Below are positions 1 through 7,753 of a DNA stretch of 33,381 nt, in pieces. The position numbers were made by a program, and so were the translations under genes. Every line of letters starts with the position of its first letter. Positions within the stretch are counted from its first letter, which is position 1. Origin of the DNA: DRVV01 sp038868255 (GTDB taxonomy: Archaea; Thermoproteota; Bathyarchaeia; Bathyarchaeales; Bathycorpusculaceae); NCBI GenBank assembly GCA_038868255.1, contig JAWCTJ010000005.1:1-33381 (forward strand), written 5' to 3'. The notes under the pieces were generated by a model that saw only the letters and a program-made list of their open reading frames with translations, ran no database searches and was not told where the DNA came from.

Positions 1-1
1 T

Positions 2-394
2 CTTAGGCGTGCAATAAACACGCTGCAAGCAGCAGCTTCACTGGGCAAACCTATAGACGCGAAGGTTGTTTACTCCATCACGGGAAAGGCGAATCCAGCG
101 GATGTCAGGAGGCTTATAGACATAACCATGAAAGGTAATTTCATCGAAGCGAGAAAACAGCTGAGGGAAATGCTTCAGAAATACGGTGTAGCGGGAAGCG
201 ACATAATCCGTCAAATCCACGGTGAAATATTCAAGGCAGACATCCCTGAACCTTGGAAGATAAAGCTCGCAGAAGTAATAGGTGAGATAGATTATAGGCT
301 TGTTGAAGGAGCAGACGAGGAGATACAGCTCAGCGCCTTATTGGCTAAGCTAATCGAAACTGCCTATGAAGTTAAGGGTGCAATAAAGGTGTAA
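2..394 (+). CDS. rfcS: Replication factor C small subunit, C-terminal part (partial)
   Basis: This is the 3' end of the clamp-loader small subunit gene; the 5' part lies outside the window. The open frame runs from base 2 without a start. It encodes the helical C-terminal region, beginning LRRAINTLQAAASLGKPI (the lid/sensor-2 region after the AAA+ core), followed by the collar domain that holds the RFC pentamer together. The small subunit works with RfcL to load PCNA onto primed DNA using ATP. The stop lies only 3 bases before the rfcL start, so the two subunits are co-transcribed and probably translationally coupled. The reading frame, the family-typical sequence and the neighbour make this call secure. 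Confidence 0.95.
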   Translation, partial: LRRAINTLQAAASLGKPIDAKVVYSITGKANPADVRRLIDITMKGNFIEARKQLREMLQKYGVAGSDIIRQIHGEIFKADIPEPWKIKLAEVIGEIDYRLVEGADEEIQLSALLAKLIETAYEVKGAIKV

Positions 395-397
395 AGT

Positions 398-1660
398 GTG
401 CATCAGCCCTGGACTGTCAAGCATAAACCCACCTCCCTCAAGGAAATAGTAGGAAACAGAGAAGCTATACAAAAACTAATAGAATGGGTAAGATCCTGGG
501 ATAGGGGCATCCCCAAGCATAGAGCAGCATTCATATACGGACCGCCAGGAATAGGAAAAACCGTTACGGTAGAAGCTCTGGCAAAAGACTTCAATATGGA
601 ACTCATCGAGAAAAATGCCAGCGACTATAGGACAGAAGAGGCTGTAAGGCGAATCGCAGGCTTAGCTTCCCAATATGGGTCGCTGTTCGGTGCAAAGAAA
701 ATAATACTTTTCGACGAGCTTGATGGGCTTACAGGATCTGCTGATAAAGGCGGGGTAAAGGCCATGATGGAGGTCATACAAAATGCACGCTGCCCAATAG
801 TTTTGATAGCCAACAATGCTTATGATCCGCATTTCTCAATTCTTCGAAACTACTGCCTACTTGTAGAATTCAAAAAGCCCACCGCCGTCGAGGTTATGAA
901 CCACCTTAAAAGCATATGCCTCAAAGAGGGAATTCATGCTGATGAAAATGCTTTAAAATTTATAGCGCAGCGATCTGAAGGTGACATTCGCTCAGCCATA
1001 ACAGACCTGCAAGCTGTGGCTGAGGGGAAAAAGAAGATAACCTACGAGGATGTCTCTTGGCTTGGCTTCAGAGACCGACAAGAAATAATCTTCAATGTTC
1101 TAAAGATGATTTTTTACAGCAAAACTTGTAGCGGTGCGAAGCGCGCCGCAAGCATGGCCGACGTGGACCCGGATATGCTTCTAGAGTGGATATACGAGAA
1201 CATTCCTAACCATTTTCAAGATCCACATGATCTGGCAAGAGCCCTAGACGCTGTTGCAAAAGCTGATGTCTACCGAGGAAGAATAAAACGTACACAGGAC
1301 TGGAGCCTCACCAGTTACATGTTAGATATGTTGACCGCAGGTGTGGCGATGTCAAGGATCCGCTCTAAACCTTCAGGATGGACTCCGTTCCATTTTCCAA
1401 CGCGTATATCAACACTTTCAAGATCTAAAGAACAAAGAGTGCTGCAAATGGAGATAGGACGCAAAATTCGACGAAGATTTCACATATCCGTCACAAGAGC
1501 CATAAGGGAGGTGCTTCCATACCTGCGGATAATATTCAAGAACAACACGAAGATGGCTGCTGGCATCGCTAAGTGGCTTGATTTAACTCCTGAAATGATA
1601 TATTACATAGCCGAGGATGAGACGAAAGCTGAGGAAATAAAAAGCCTCGCAGGTACATGA
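398..1660 (+). CDS. rfcL: Replication factor C large subunit
   Basis: Clamp-loader large subunit, a AAA+ ATPase that opens and loads PCNA in a complex with four small subunits. Walker A (GPPGIGKT) is at residues 48-55 and Walker B (LFDELDG) at about 104-110, followed by sensor and helical collar regions. The start is a GTG with a GGTG site 6 bases upstream, inside the end of rfcS. The chain is 420 residues, on the short side for the family. It ends in EEIKSLAGT with no visible PCNA-interacting motif (QxxLxxFF type), which many archaeal RFC-L proteins carry at the C-terminus. It is convergent with the next gene, 7 bases away. Confidence 0.95.
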   Translation: MHQPWTVKHKPTSLKEIVGNREAIQKLIEWVRSWDRGIPKHRAAFIYGPPGIGKTVTVEALAKDFNMELIEKNASDYRTEEAVRRIAGLASQYGSLFGAKKIILFDELDGLTGSADKGGVKAMMEVIQNARCPIVLIANNAYDPHFSILRNYCLLVEFKKPTAVEVMNHLKSICLKEGIHADENALKFIAQRSEGDIRSAITDLQAVAEGKKKITYEDVSWLGFRDRQEIIFNVLKMIFYSKTCSGAKRAASMADVDPDMLLEWIYENIPNHFQDPHDLARALDAVAKADVYRGRIKRTQDWSLTSYMLDMLTAGVAMSRIRSKPSGWTPFHFPTRISTLSRSKEQRVLQMEIGRKIRRRFHISVTRAIREVLPYLRIIFKNNTKMAAGIAKWLDLTPEMIYYIAEDETKAEEIKSLAGT

Positions 1661-1667
1661 AATGTCT

Positions 1668-1994
1668 TTAGTGAATTCTGCTTCCTTCACTTATGTCTTT
1701 TTCAGGTTGCAGAACAACCACGTTGCCTTTATCATCTTCCGCCGCCAAAATCATGCACTGGGACTCTATGCCCATGAATTTTCGTCGCTGAAGGTTTAAT
1801 ATGAAAGCGCATTTCTTCCCGACGAGTTCCTCAGGTTTATACCACTTCAAGAGCCCCGCAACAGCTTGTCTTTTCTCTGCTCCAAAGTCAACAATCATTT
1901 TGATAAGGTTTCGTGACCCGGGAATCTGACTTGCCTCTATAATTTTGCCAACACGTAGGTCCAGTTTCTGAAACTCCTCGAAGGTTATTTCCAT
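1668..1994 (-). CDS. tRNA-binding OB-fold protein (methionyl-tRNA synthetase beta-subunit/Trbp111 family)
   Basis: A stand-alone EMAP/Trbp111-type OB-fold domain of about 108 residues. The family N-terminus (FEEFQKLDLRVGKI) and the downstream segments LVGKKCAFILNL and GIESQCMILAA are visible. Such proteins bind tRNA nonspecifically and in archaea act as a detached C-terminal domain of MetRS, or as a separate tRNA chaperone. Start choice is uncertain. ATG at 1994 matches where the family usually begins. Two in-frame GTG codons (2006 and 2003) lie upstream, and a GGAG at 2008-2011 fits the GTG at 2003 better (4-base spacing). It follows the HD-domain gene closely and probably shares its transcript. 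Confidence 0.88.
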   Translation of the reverse strand: MEITFEEFQKLDLRVGKIIEASQIPGSRNLIKMIVDFGAEKRQAVAGLLKWYKPEELVGKKCAFILNLQRRKFMGIESQCMILAAEDDKGNVVVLQPEKDISEGSRIH

Positions 1995-2032
1995 GCCATG
2001 CACCACGCTCCTTCTCAGTTGCTGTTCTTCTT

Positions 2033-2749
2033 TTAAGCTTTATGTTTCATTCTTCTACGCTTTATTTTCTCAACGGCATTTAAAACTCCTTCCCAGCCCT
2101 CGCTATTCTTCGAATTAATTATTTCAAATGCCTCTTTAGTGTTTATTCCTTGAAGCTCCTCGCCTAAAGCCTTCCTCACTAGGTATGCTGCAGCTCTCAG
2201 AATTTCATTATTTAATCTTGAATCTACCAGATCTGCCAAGTGGCATATCAAGGCTTCAACTGTGTGTGGTTTAATGGGGCCATACTCGCCATGGTGCGCT
2301 GAGACCACGTGAATTAATTGTATGGGAAAATCCCTTCTTACTAGTTCAGCGATTACAAGGGACAAGTGATCCATGTAATCCGCTATTTCTGTGGAGTTTA
2401 TGCTCCCATTTTCTCTTATTGAATAGGTTAGTGGCTTGAATATGTCATGAAGTATTGAGCCAGCTATAACTAAGTCACGGTTAACTTTTCCATGATAAAC
2501 TTTCTCCACGGAATTGCAGATAGCCAACGCCAAATTTGTCGTGGAAATAATGTGCTCAATGAAGCCTCCGAGATAGCAGTGGTGATGAGACAAACCTGCT
2601 GGTGAGGTTTCAAGGGGTAGACCTGAGTAGACTTTTCCATCAACCTCAAATGTGGGATTTTCGAGCAATTCCACAACTTTTTTTCTCAAATTCTCATCCT
2701 GAATCTTATCTGTTAGCGCTTTAAGCTTTGGATGAAGCAAGCATGTCAC
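2033..2749 (-). CDS. HD-domain phosphohydrolase, YhaM-like
   Basis: A metal-dependent HD-superfamily hydrolase of about 239 residues. Visible metal-site elements are H66 in GGFIEH, the HD pair at 101-102 (SILHDIFK), H128 (MDHLS), the HHGEYG motif at 152-157 and D173 in CHLADLVDS. The order H...HD...H...HHGxxG...D matches the HD domain of YhaM-type 3'-5' exoribonucleases, but the N-terminal OB domain of YhaM is absent. The substrate is therefore unknown: RNA end processing or nucleotide hydrolysis are both possible. The annotated GTG start has an AGAAGG sequence almost touching it. A TTG three codons later (2740) would give better spacing, so the exact start is open. Confidence 0.85.
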   Translation of the reverse strand: MTCLLHPKLKALTDKIQDENLRKKVVELLENPTFEVDGKVYSGLPLETSPAGLSHHHCYLGGFIEHIISTTNLALAICNSVEKVYHGKVNRDLVIAGSILHDIFKPLTYSIRENGSINSTEIADYMDHLSLVIAELVRRDFPIQLIHVVSAHHGEYGPIKPHTVEALICHLADLVDSRLNNEILRAAAYLVRKALGEELQGINTKEAFEIINSKNSEGWEGVLNAVEKIKRRRMKHKA

Positions 2750-2796
2750 CCTTCTAAGAGGATAGGCTTATTTCTACAAGTAATTATTTAAAGTTA

Positions 2797-3459
2797 TTAT
2801 GGAATTCTTCTCCTTTCCTCCGTGGCTATTTTATGAGCAGCTCTTATGGGCTCTGGAATGTTACCGCAACGTATACAGTGTTTAACTATTGACACAGCCC
2901 TCTCCAAGGAAACCATGTTTCCCACGCTGACATAAATAGGTCTGCCTTCTCGGTTAACTCTTAGGACTGCACCAATAACTTTTCCATTATGCCTTAGATA
3001 GGCAACCTCTCCATTATAATCCTCAATCTGCCCTATTAGTCTACCCTTAGCAACTCCAATTGTAGGTCTTCCTAGGACAACGCCTAAGTGGCTTGCAAAT
3101 CCGCAACCCCTTGGATGAGCACACCCATGCCCGTCAACAAGGAAAACATCGGGCTGCATCTCTATTTTCCTTATACAGGATATCGCTGGAGGGATTTCTC
3201 TAAATGAAAGAAGTGTTGGAATATAGGGGAAAGTTACTCTGCAAAGAGCTGTTTTCGACTCGATTATTTTTAAAGCTGAATAATCCATGATGGCGACAGC
3301 GCCTACAGCCCACTCTCCAGAATAGGCTACATCAACACCAGCAACATAACTGATCTTCTCAGGCAACCTATCCGTAAAATCGATACGCTTTGACAGCGCC
3401 AACTGAGCTTTGTAAGCTTTTTCAATTGAGAAATTCCTGTTTAAAATGTTTGTTGTCAT
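2797..3459 (-). CDS. nfi: Endonuclease V
   Basis: Endonuclease V, which cuts at the second phosphodiester bond 3' of deoxyinosine (deaminated adenine) in DNA and can also act on inosine in RNA. The RNase H-like fold and catalytic acids are intact: D43 in AGVDVAYS, E88 in LLSFREIPP and D109 in FLVDGHG. The wedge motif PYIP is at about 78-81, and GVAKGRLIG follows at about 135-143. The length of 220 residues is normal. No clear Shine-Dalgarno precedes the ATG. Deamination repair is especially relevant in warm environments. It stands alone between the HD gene and the AbrB-like gene. Confidence 0.96.
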   Translation of the reverse strand: MTTNILNRNFSIEKAYKAQLALSKRIDFTDRLPEKISYVAGVDVAYSGEWAVGAVAIMDYSALKIIESKTALCRVTFPYIPTLLSFREIPPAISCIRKIEMQPDVFLVDGHGCAHPRGCGFASHLGVVLGRPTIGVAKGRLIGQIEDYNGEVAYLRHNGKVIGAVLRVNREGRPIYVSVGNMVSLERAVSIVKHCIRCGNIPEPIRAAHKIATEERRRIP

Positions 3460-3553
3460 TTAACTTAATTAGGGTGACGGTGACTTTTATGCGATACTCT
3501 TACAATAAGTTGTATGTATAGCCATGTTTCGTATAGATTTACATGTTTAGCTT

Positions 3554-3577
3554 TATAAAATAAAAATAAACAAAAAG
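3554..3577 (-). terminator. T-rich terminator of the AbrB-like gene
   Basis: On the minus strand this stretch reads as several successive T runs (TTTTTG, TTTATTTTTA, TTTTAT) about 40-60 bases after the stop of the AbrB-like gene. Archaeal intrinsic termination depends on such U-rich stretches without needing a hairpin. The rest of the 3460-3615 gap contains no gene that I can support. Confidence 0.5.
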
Positions 3578-3615
3578 ATGGGAAAGAGAACATTCAGAAT
3601 GGCTGTTGATATTAT

Positions 3616-3840
3616 TTACTGCTGAACGTTTCCGTTGCTGCCGTTATTGTTGTTATTGTTTCCATTTTGCCAGCGTTCTACAATGAGTTTGTCATCGCCA
3701 ACTCTGAAGCTTACCTTGACGAATGTTGAGTCTGAAACCTTAAATGGGAACATGCTATCCTCAGCGAGGTCTTTTGGTAAGTATATCAGGAATTTGCCGT
3801 CCTTTCTTCTGAACAGCCTTGCTCTTCCTTCACTAACCAT
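3616..3840 (-). CDS. AbrB/SpoVT-like small DNA-binding protein with Asn-rich tail
   Basis: A 74-residue protein. Residues about 10-57 look like a swapped-hairpin AbrB-type domain: FLIYLPKDLAEDSMFPF then VKVSF and DDKLIVERW, comparable to the 'xxIPKdLxexlgl...VxVxxxgdkLvIe' pattern. Such domains usually bind DNA as transition-state regulators or antitoxins. The last ~17 residues are asparagine and glycine rich (six consecutive Asn), which is unusual and probably disordered. The start is supported by GGTGAT (plus-strand 3846-3851) spaced 5 bases from the ATG, and by a TATA element further upstream. No toxin-like partner is adjacent, so a chromatin or regulatory role is more likely than a toxin-antitoxin role. 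The family assignment is by pattern only. Confidence 0.6.
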   Translation of the reverse strand: MVSEGRARLFRRKDGKFLIYLPKDLAEDSMFPFKVSDSTFVKVSFRVGDDKLIVERWQNGNNNNNNGSNGNVQQ

Positions 3841-3885
3841 AGCGTATCACCGATGAAACTTTTAGTTGCAAACATTAAAGGCTGT

Positions 3886-3896
3886 GATATTTAAAC
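3886..3896 (-). promoter_or_regulatory. TATA element for the AbrB-like gene
   Basis: The minus strand reads GTTTAAATATC about 50 bases upstream of the ATG at 3840. This would give a short leader containing the GGTGAT ribosome binding site. Position and composition fit an archaeal TATA box. Confidence 0.45.
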
Positions 3897-3928
3897 CTTT
3901 ACTCCTTCCATAAAAATAATATAACATT

Positions 3929-4888
3929 TTATGTGTTTGAGAACTTTATGGGCTTTTCGAGGCGACTAAGTAGTACAACTCTGCTGTCCTCGGACTCATC
4001 CAGTACCTTATACCCTGTTTCCTCAGCTAGTTTCAGCGCAAAGTCACATATTTCTCTGTGACTGGGCATATGGTTATAACTAAGCCGTAACCTTGAAAAA
4101 CCCACGTGCATAAAGGCTTTAGGTTCTATGTATGTAGGGTTAGCCTTCCCAATAAGCCGCACATAATCCGCGATTGGCTCCATGTTCAGCCCTCGAACAG
4201 CGGTTATGCGGATGACTGTGGGACATTTAAAGCTTGGTAAAAGCTCCAACGTTTCATTCAGCCTTTCCCATGCATTTGGAACTGTGGGACGACAGACTCT
4301 TTCATAAGCTTCCTTATTTGGAGCACAAACAGATACATAAAGCTGTGTGGGCTCACTTCTTAGCCTAGCCAAGGCCTTGGGCATCGTGCCATTTGTAACA
4401 AGAAAGGTTGTGAAACCTCGCGTATGAAACGCTTCTATAAGTTCGCCTATCGGTTCGTAGAGGGTAGGCTCGCCGGTAAGGCTTATGGCTGCATGTTTAG
4501 GTCTTAATGCCTCCATGAGCTTCTGAGAGTTAACTTTGCGGTTTCCCTTGTATCCGCTTAAAAGGCTCAGCTGCGCCCTTATGCATCCTTCAACAATTTC
4601 TTCCGGAGAATCCCATTTCGGAAGCTTACTCTCATTCCAAGATATATTAAGATCATTGCTCTGAGCCCTCCAGCAGAAAAGACATCTTTGAGTACAATAG
4701 AAGAGCGACGGGGTCATCTGTATACACTGATGAGACTTTATACCATAGAACTTCTGTTTATAGCATGGCCTGTCATGGATTAGTGACTCATACAGCCACC
4801 TACATCTTTTAACGGCGGAGTGACGCCCTACAATATGGTATCTATGCTTCTTCAATGATTCAATTAGTTCCTTCGGCGCCAAACTCAT
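3929..4888 (-). CDS. taw1: S-adenosylmethionine-dependent tRNA 4-demethylwyosine synthase Taw1
   Basis: A radical SAM enzyme that condenses m1G37 of tRNA-Phe with two carbons of pyruvate to form 4-demethylwyosine (imG-14). The radical SAM cluster motif is C65, C69, C72 (YCTQRCLFCW). Three additional cysteines at 29, 42 and 55, each 13 residues apart, match the spacing of the second [4Fe-4S] cluster of archaeal Taw1. SLTGEPTLY at about 185 is the family's GEP motif. The length of 319 residues is normal. The gene lies about 700 bases from trm5, which supplies the m1G37 substrate. The start is the ATG at 4888, without a strong Shine-Dalgarno. Confidence 0.96.
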   Translation of the reverse strand: MSLAPKELIESLKKHRYHIVGRHSAVKRCRWLYESLIHDRPCYKQKFYGIKSHQCIQMTPSLFYCTQRCLFCWRAQSNDLNISWNESKLPKWDSPEEIVEGCIRAQLSLLSGYKGNRKVNSQKLMEALRPKHAAISLTGEPTLYEPIGELIEAFHTRGFTTFLVTNGTMPKALARLRSEPTQLYVSVCAPNKEAYERVCRPTVPNAWERLNETLELLPSFKCPTVIRITAVRGLNMEPIADYVRLIGKANPTYIEPKAFMHVGFSRLRLSYNHMPSHREICDFALKLAEETGYKVLDESEDSRVVLLSRLEKPIKFSNT

Positions 4889-5064
4889 AAAGTGATCGCC
4901 ATGTTTTGCAAAGCATAAAAGTAGGTAAGCAGCATATAAAAATGTCTCATGTTTACATTTTCCTTACAGATTTTACGAGAAAAGCTTATATTAATTCAAA
5001 TAAAATTTCATCAATGGATAGTGTGACGAAGTTTCTATAACATGGAAGAAGGGTTGTATCTGCT

Positions 5065-5352
5065 TTGTCGCAGATAAAAATATGTTCTCCAACATGTAAC
5101 CTTTTCAAGTGCGGCAAAAATGCTGCAATATACCGTAGAGACGGTGTATGGTGTAGATGGACAGAGGATAAATGCAACGTTTCCAACTGCTCTTACGCAT
5201 TATGCGTAAAGAGAAGGTTGCTTCCCAGAGGCATCTGCGGAGAATCTGTAAAAAGGAAAACCTCCGAATCACAACCGGAAGAAGTTGTAGGCCCATCGAT
5301 AAAGCTTAGAGGACGAGCACTACGTAAAATAGGTGAAAAAGAGATATTCTAG
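5065..5352 (+). CDS. Unknown small cysteine-rich protein
   Basis: I do not recognise this family. The frame encodes 95 residues with eight cysteines at 7, 11, 16, 30, 37, 42, 47 and 58, suggesting two Zn sites or an Fe-S cluster, followed by a basic C-terminal tail. The only usable start in frame is TTG at 5065, preceded by GAAGAAGGG about 12 bases upstream; a TATA-like cttatatta lies near 4985. It sits between taw1 and rpoP, converging on rpoP. A nucleic-acid-binding or metal-binding role is a guess from the Cys pattern and basic tail. The non-ATG start and lack of a known family leave some chance that it is not a gene. Confidence 0.5.
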   Translation: MSQIKICSPTCNLFKCGKNAAIYRRDGVWCRWTEDKCNVSNCSYALCVKRRLLPRGICGESVKRKTSESQPEEVVGPSIKLRGRALRKIGEKEIF

Positions 5353-5376
5353 CATGAAGCAGCATGGCAAGCGGAT

Positions 5377-5544
5377 TTAAACAGCTTTTACACGCTTAAC
5401 AATCGGCGGCCTTATTTTTTTCAAAACTCTATATCCGCATACGGTGCACTTTATTTCTCCGCCTCTGAGTTCAATATCCGTTGTAGAAACTTTTGCTCCA
5501 CATCTTACACATTCGTAAACTATTCCAGCAGCTTCACTTTCCAT
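5377..5544 (-). CDS. rpoP: DNA-directed RNA polymerase subunit Rpo12 (RpoP)
   Basis: The small zinc-ribbon subunit of archaeal RNA polymerase (homologue of eukaryotic Rpb12), 55 residues. Its zinc site is visible as ECVRCGAK and KCTVCGYRV, with the typical basic C-terminus ending KIRPPIVKRVKAV. The frame is open upstream, but family length and content place the start at the ATG at 5544. It is divergent from trm5 across 69 bases that contain an AT-rich (acatatatt) element usable in both directions. Confidence 0.92.
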   Translation of the reverse strand: MESEAAGIVYECVRCGAKVSTTDIELRGGEIKCTVCGYRVLKKIRPPIVKRVKAV

Positions 5545-5613
5545 ATTACTCACTTTCTCTTTTACAAAAACATATATTCCTTTTAAAGGTTTCCATCTTG
5601 ACCGTGATGTAAA

Positions 5614-6462
5614 ATGAAAAGGTGGATAAGAAAGGCTCTGATGGGAGTGGTTCCAGAGGAAGATCTGAAAAGCATCTATAATTCCTATGATATCATAGGC
5701 GATATTGCAGTCGTACACCTAAACGAGCATTCAAAGAAATATGGGCAGATAATAGCTCAAGCCATAATGAAGGCACATCATAATGTCAAGGTTGTCCTGG
5801 GGCAGATAAGCCCAGTTCACGGAGAGTTTAGACTTCGCAAGCTTGAACATCTTGCAGGAGAAAACAGGACTACCACGATTCACAGGGAATCCAGCTGCCT
5901 CTTCGCGGTTGATCTAAATAAATGCTACTTCTCACCGAGACTATTTTATGAAAGGTTGAGAATAGCAAAGCTTGTAGGATATGGTGAAGCCGTTCTAAAC
6001 ATGTTCGCCGGAGTAGGTTGCTTTTCAATAGTTATGGCAAAGAAGTCCGACGTTGAGAAAGTTTACTCCGTTGACATTAATCCTGATGCGGTGAGGTTTA
6101 TGCAGGAGAATGTCCGGCTTAATTCAGTTTATGGGAAAGTTGTGCCTATAGAGGGTGATGCCAAAGAGGTTGCACAAGGGCTTCGCCAAAAAGTGGATCG
6201 TGTTCTCATGCCGCTTCCGGAGAAGGCTTTAGATTACCTGTCTTATGCTGTTGAAGCTATAAAACCGGAATGCGGGTGGATACATTACTACGATTTTGAG
6301 CATGCATATAAAGGTGAGGATCCTATTGAAAAAGTCAAGTGTAAAGTTCGCAGAAAACTTGAAAGCTTGGGTGCTGCTTTTAATTTTAAGTCTGCGCGTA
6401 TTGTACGATCAACAGGACCAAACTGGTACCAAGTAGTTTTAGACATTTATGTAAGTAAGTAG
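5614..6462 (+). CDS. trm5: Trm5-family tRNA (G37-N1) methyltransferase / wyosine pathway methyltransferase
   Basis: A class I SAM methyltransferase of the Trm5/Taw2 group, 282 residues. Visible elements are the substrate-positioning stretch FSPRLFYERLRIA, the SAM-binding motif NMFAGVGCFSI, VYSVDINPDAV (acidic end of strand 2), and the late motif VLMPLPEKALDYL followed by WIHYYDF. Trm5 makes m1G37 in tRNA; Taw2 instead transfers the aminocarboxypropyl group in wyosine synthesis. The presence of taw1 nearby, which needs m1G37, favours Trm5, but a Trm5a-like dual activity or Taw2 cannot be excluded by eye. The start is ATG at 5614. Confidence 0.88.
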   Translation: MKRWIRKALMGVVPEEDLKSIYNSYDIIGDIAVVHLNEHSKKYGQIIAQAIMKAHHNVKVVLGQISPVHGEFRLRKLEHLAGENRTTTIHRESSCLFAVDLNKCYFSPRLFYERLRIAKLVGYGEAVLNMFAGVGCFSIVMAKKSDVEKVYSVDINPDAVRFMQENVRLNSVYGKVVPIEGDAKEVAQGLRQKVDRVLMPLPEKALDYLSYAVEAIKPECGWIHYYDFEHAYKGEDPIEKVKCKVRRKLESLGAAFNFKSARIVRSTGPNWYQVVLDIYVSK

Positions 6463-6474
6463 TATAGGCCTGGC

Positions 6475-6484
6475 AAATTTAATA
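6475..6484 (+). promoter_or_regulatory. TATA element placing the Trm112-like start
   Basis: AAATTTAATA at this position would start transcription about 25 bases downstream, close to 6505. That lies after a possible GTG start (6487) and before the ATG at 6517, so it supports the ATG as the translation start if this promoter is used. Confidence 0.4.
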
Positions 6485-6516
6485 AGGTGTACAGGGGATT
6501 ATGTTATGGGATTTAT

Positions 6517-6792
6517 ATGAAGAGAAAGCTTATGGAAATATTGGCATGTCCCATCGATAAGCATCACCCGCTGGAACTATACGTTTTCGAGGAAAAGGAT
6601 GAGATTGTTGAAGGCTTAATTGTCTGTCCGAAATGTTTAAGGTGGTATCCCATTAGAGATGAAATCCCCGAGATGCTTCCTGATGAGCTGAGGAAAGAAA
6701 GCGAAGATCTGCCATTCCTGAAAAAGTGGCGAAACAAAGTTCCAGAGAATATTATAAGTGATGGAAAGCCCTTTAATCTTAAAAAGGGCTAG
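6517..6792 (+). CDS. Trm112-like zinc-ribbon protein
   Basis: A Trm112/UPF0434-type small protein of about 91 residues. The pattern is KLMEILACPIDKHHPLEL, then GLIVCPKCLRWYPIRDEIP and EMLPDELR, which matches the family's zinc-binding and partner-binding segments. Trm112 activates SAM methyltransferases acting on tRNA, rRNA or release factors. It follows trm5 by about 55 bases, which fits a tRNA/translation modification role, although Trm5 itself is not a classical Trm112 client. An upstream GTG (6487) would add 10 residues, but the family alignment and the TATA position favour the ATG. It converges on the next gene with an 8-base gap. Confidence 0.85.
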   Translation: MKRKLMEILACPIDKHHPLELYVFEEKDEIVEGLIVCPKCLRWYPIRDEIPEMLPDELRKESEDLPFLKKWRNKVPENIISDGKPFNLKKG

Positions 6793-6799
6793 AGGGTTC

Positions 6800-7753
6800 C
6801 TAATCCTTAATTTTTATGATCCTACCTGTTTTTGAGGATTTAAGTGCTGCTTCAGCTATTTTTAGCGCCATTAGTCCGTCCCAGCCTGTTATCAGCGGTT
6901 TTACTTTTCCAAGTACACAATTCACAAAGTGTTCTAATTCAAGTTTAAGCGGCTCTTGCCATGGGATTCTGGGCTGAACCGTTTCTTTTGCGCTTTCTAT
7001 AGTGAGTTCCTGCGTTATGTAATCAAGCTTTATTATAGCCTCGCTTGCTGTAATTACAAGCGTCCGCGTCTTGTATGGCGTTAGCCAATTAGCCTCTATA
7101 AACGCATTTTTGCCGCCCTCAAAGGTCAGCATTATATGGGCGTAGTCCTCGAATTTCCTATGCCTCAGGGTTCCAGCCTTAGCATAAACTGCCACCGGAT
7201 CTTCGTTGAAAAGGTACCGTATTATGTCTATATCATGTATCGCAAGATCCTTAACTACTCCCACATCACCTATCCTCTCAGGCCATTGGGAAACTCTCTT
7301 CGCGGTGGCGCAGACAATTCCGCCGAATCTTTTTTCCGTAAAGGCCTCCTTTATATACTGCACTCCAGGTATAAATCGCATCAAGAAACCAACTGTGAGC
7401 AGAAGCCCATTTTGCTCCGAATACTTGATTAAAGCCTCAGCATACTTTGAGTTTGCCGCCATGGGCTTCTCAACTAAAACATGCTTGCCGGCCTTGAGGG
7501 CCCTTAATGCTTCCCTAGCCAGACTTGTGGACCATGTGCATATGCTTACGGCTTCAATGTCTCCTCTGCGCAGCATTTTTCCAGGGCTGGTGTATGCTTT
7601 TACACCAAATTGCCTTGCAACAGCATCAGCCCTTTCATGATCTATATCGCATACTGCTAAAAGCTCCGTTACCGGAAGTTCCTTTAAGATTCTAGCGTGG
7701 TTTCTGCCCCAGAATCCAGTACCAATAACTGCTACGCCTATTTTGTCTGTCAT
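6800..7753 (-). CDS. Gfo/Idh/MocA-family NAD(P)-dependent oxidoreductase, probably sugar-nucleotide
   Basis: A 317-residue oxidoreductase. The N-terminal Rossmann motif is VIGTGFWGRNHA (9-20), the family EKP motif is at 95-97 (VEKPMAA), and the downstream catalytic-type helix reads KDLAIHDIDIIRYL. Its ATG overlaps the stop of the upstream gene by 4 bases, so it is translationally coupled to a UDP-sugar-dehydrogenase homologue, with glmM upstream of both. This context suggests a UDP-GlcNAc-derived substrate, for example 3-dehydrogenation of UDP-GlcNAc as known for related methanogen enzymes in glycan synthesis. The precise substrate is inferred from context only. Confidence 0.85.
   Translation of the reverse strand: MTDKIGVAVIGTGFWGRNHARILKELPVTELLAVCDIDHERADAVARQFGVKAYTSPGKMLRRGDIEAVSICTWSTSLAREALRALKAGKHVLVEKPMAANSKYAEALIKYSEQNGLLLTVGFLMRFIPGVQYIKEAFTEKRFGGIVCATAKRVSQWPERIGDVGVVKDLAIHDIDIIRYLFNEDPVAVYAKAGTLRHRKFEDYAHIMLTFEGGKNAFIEANWLTPYKTRTLVITASEAIIKLDYITQELTIESAKETVQPRIPWQEPLKLELEHFVNCVLGKVKPLITGWDGLMALKIAEAALKSSKTGRIIKIKD

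Noticed and set aside
5377..5718. A 113-codon version of the rpoP frame
   Set aside because: The extra N-terminal part overlaps the divergent promoter region and the trm5 coding start, and is unlike Rpo12. The 55-codon form starting at 5544 matches the family.
7206..7640. A 144-codon frame antisense to the Gfo/Idh/MocA oxidoreductase
   Set aside because: A shadow of a well-recognised gene, with no family motif and no ribosome binding site.
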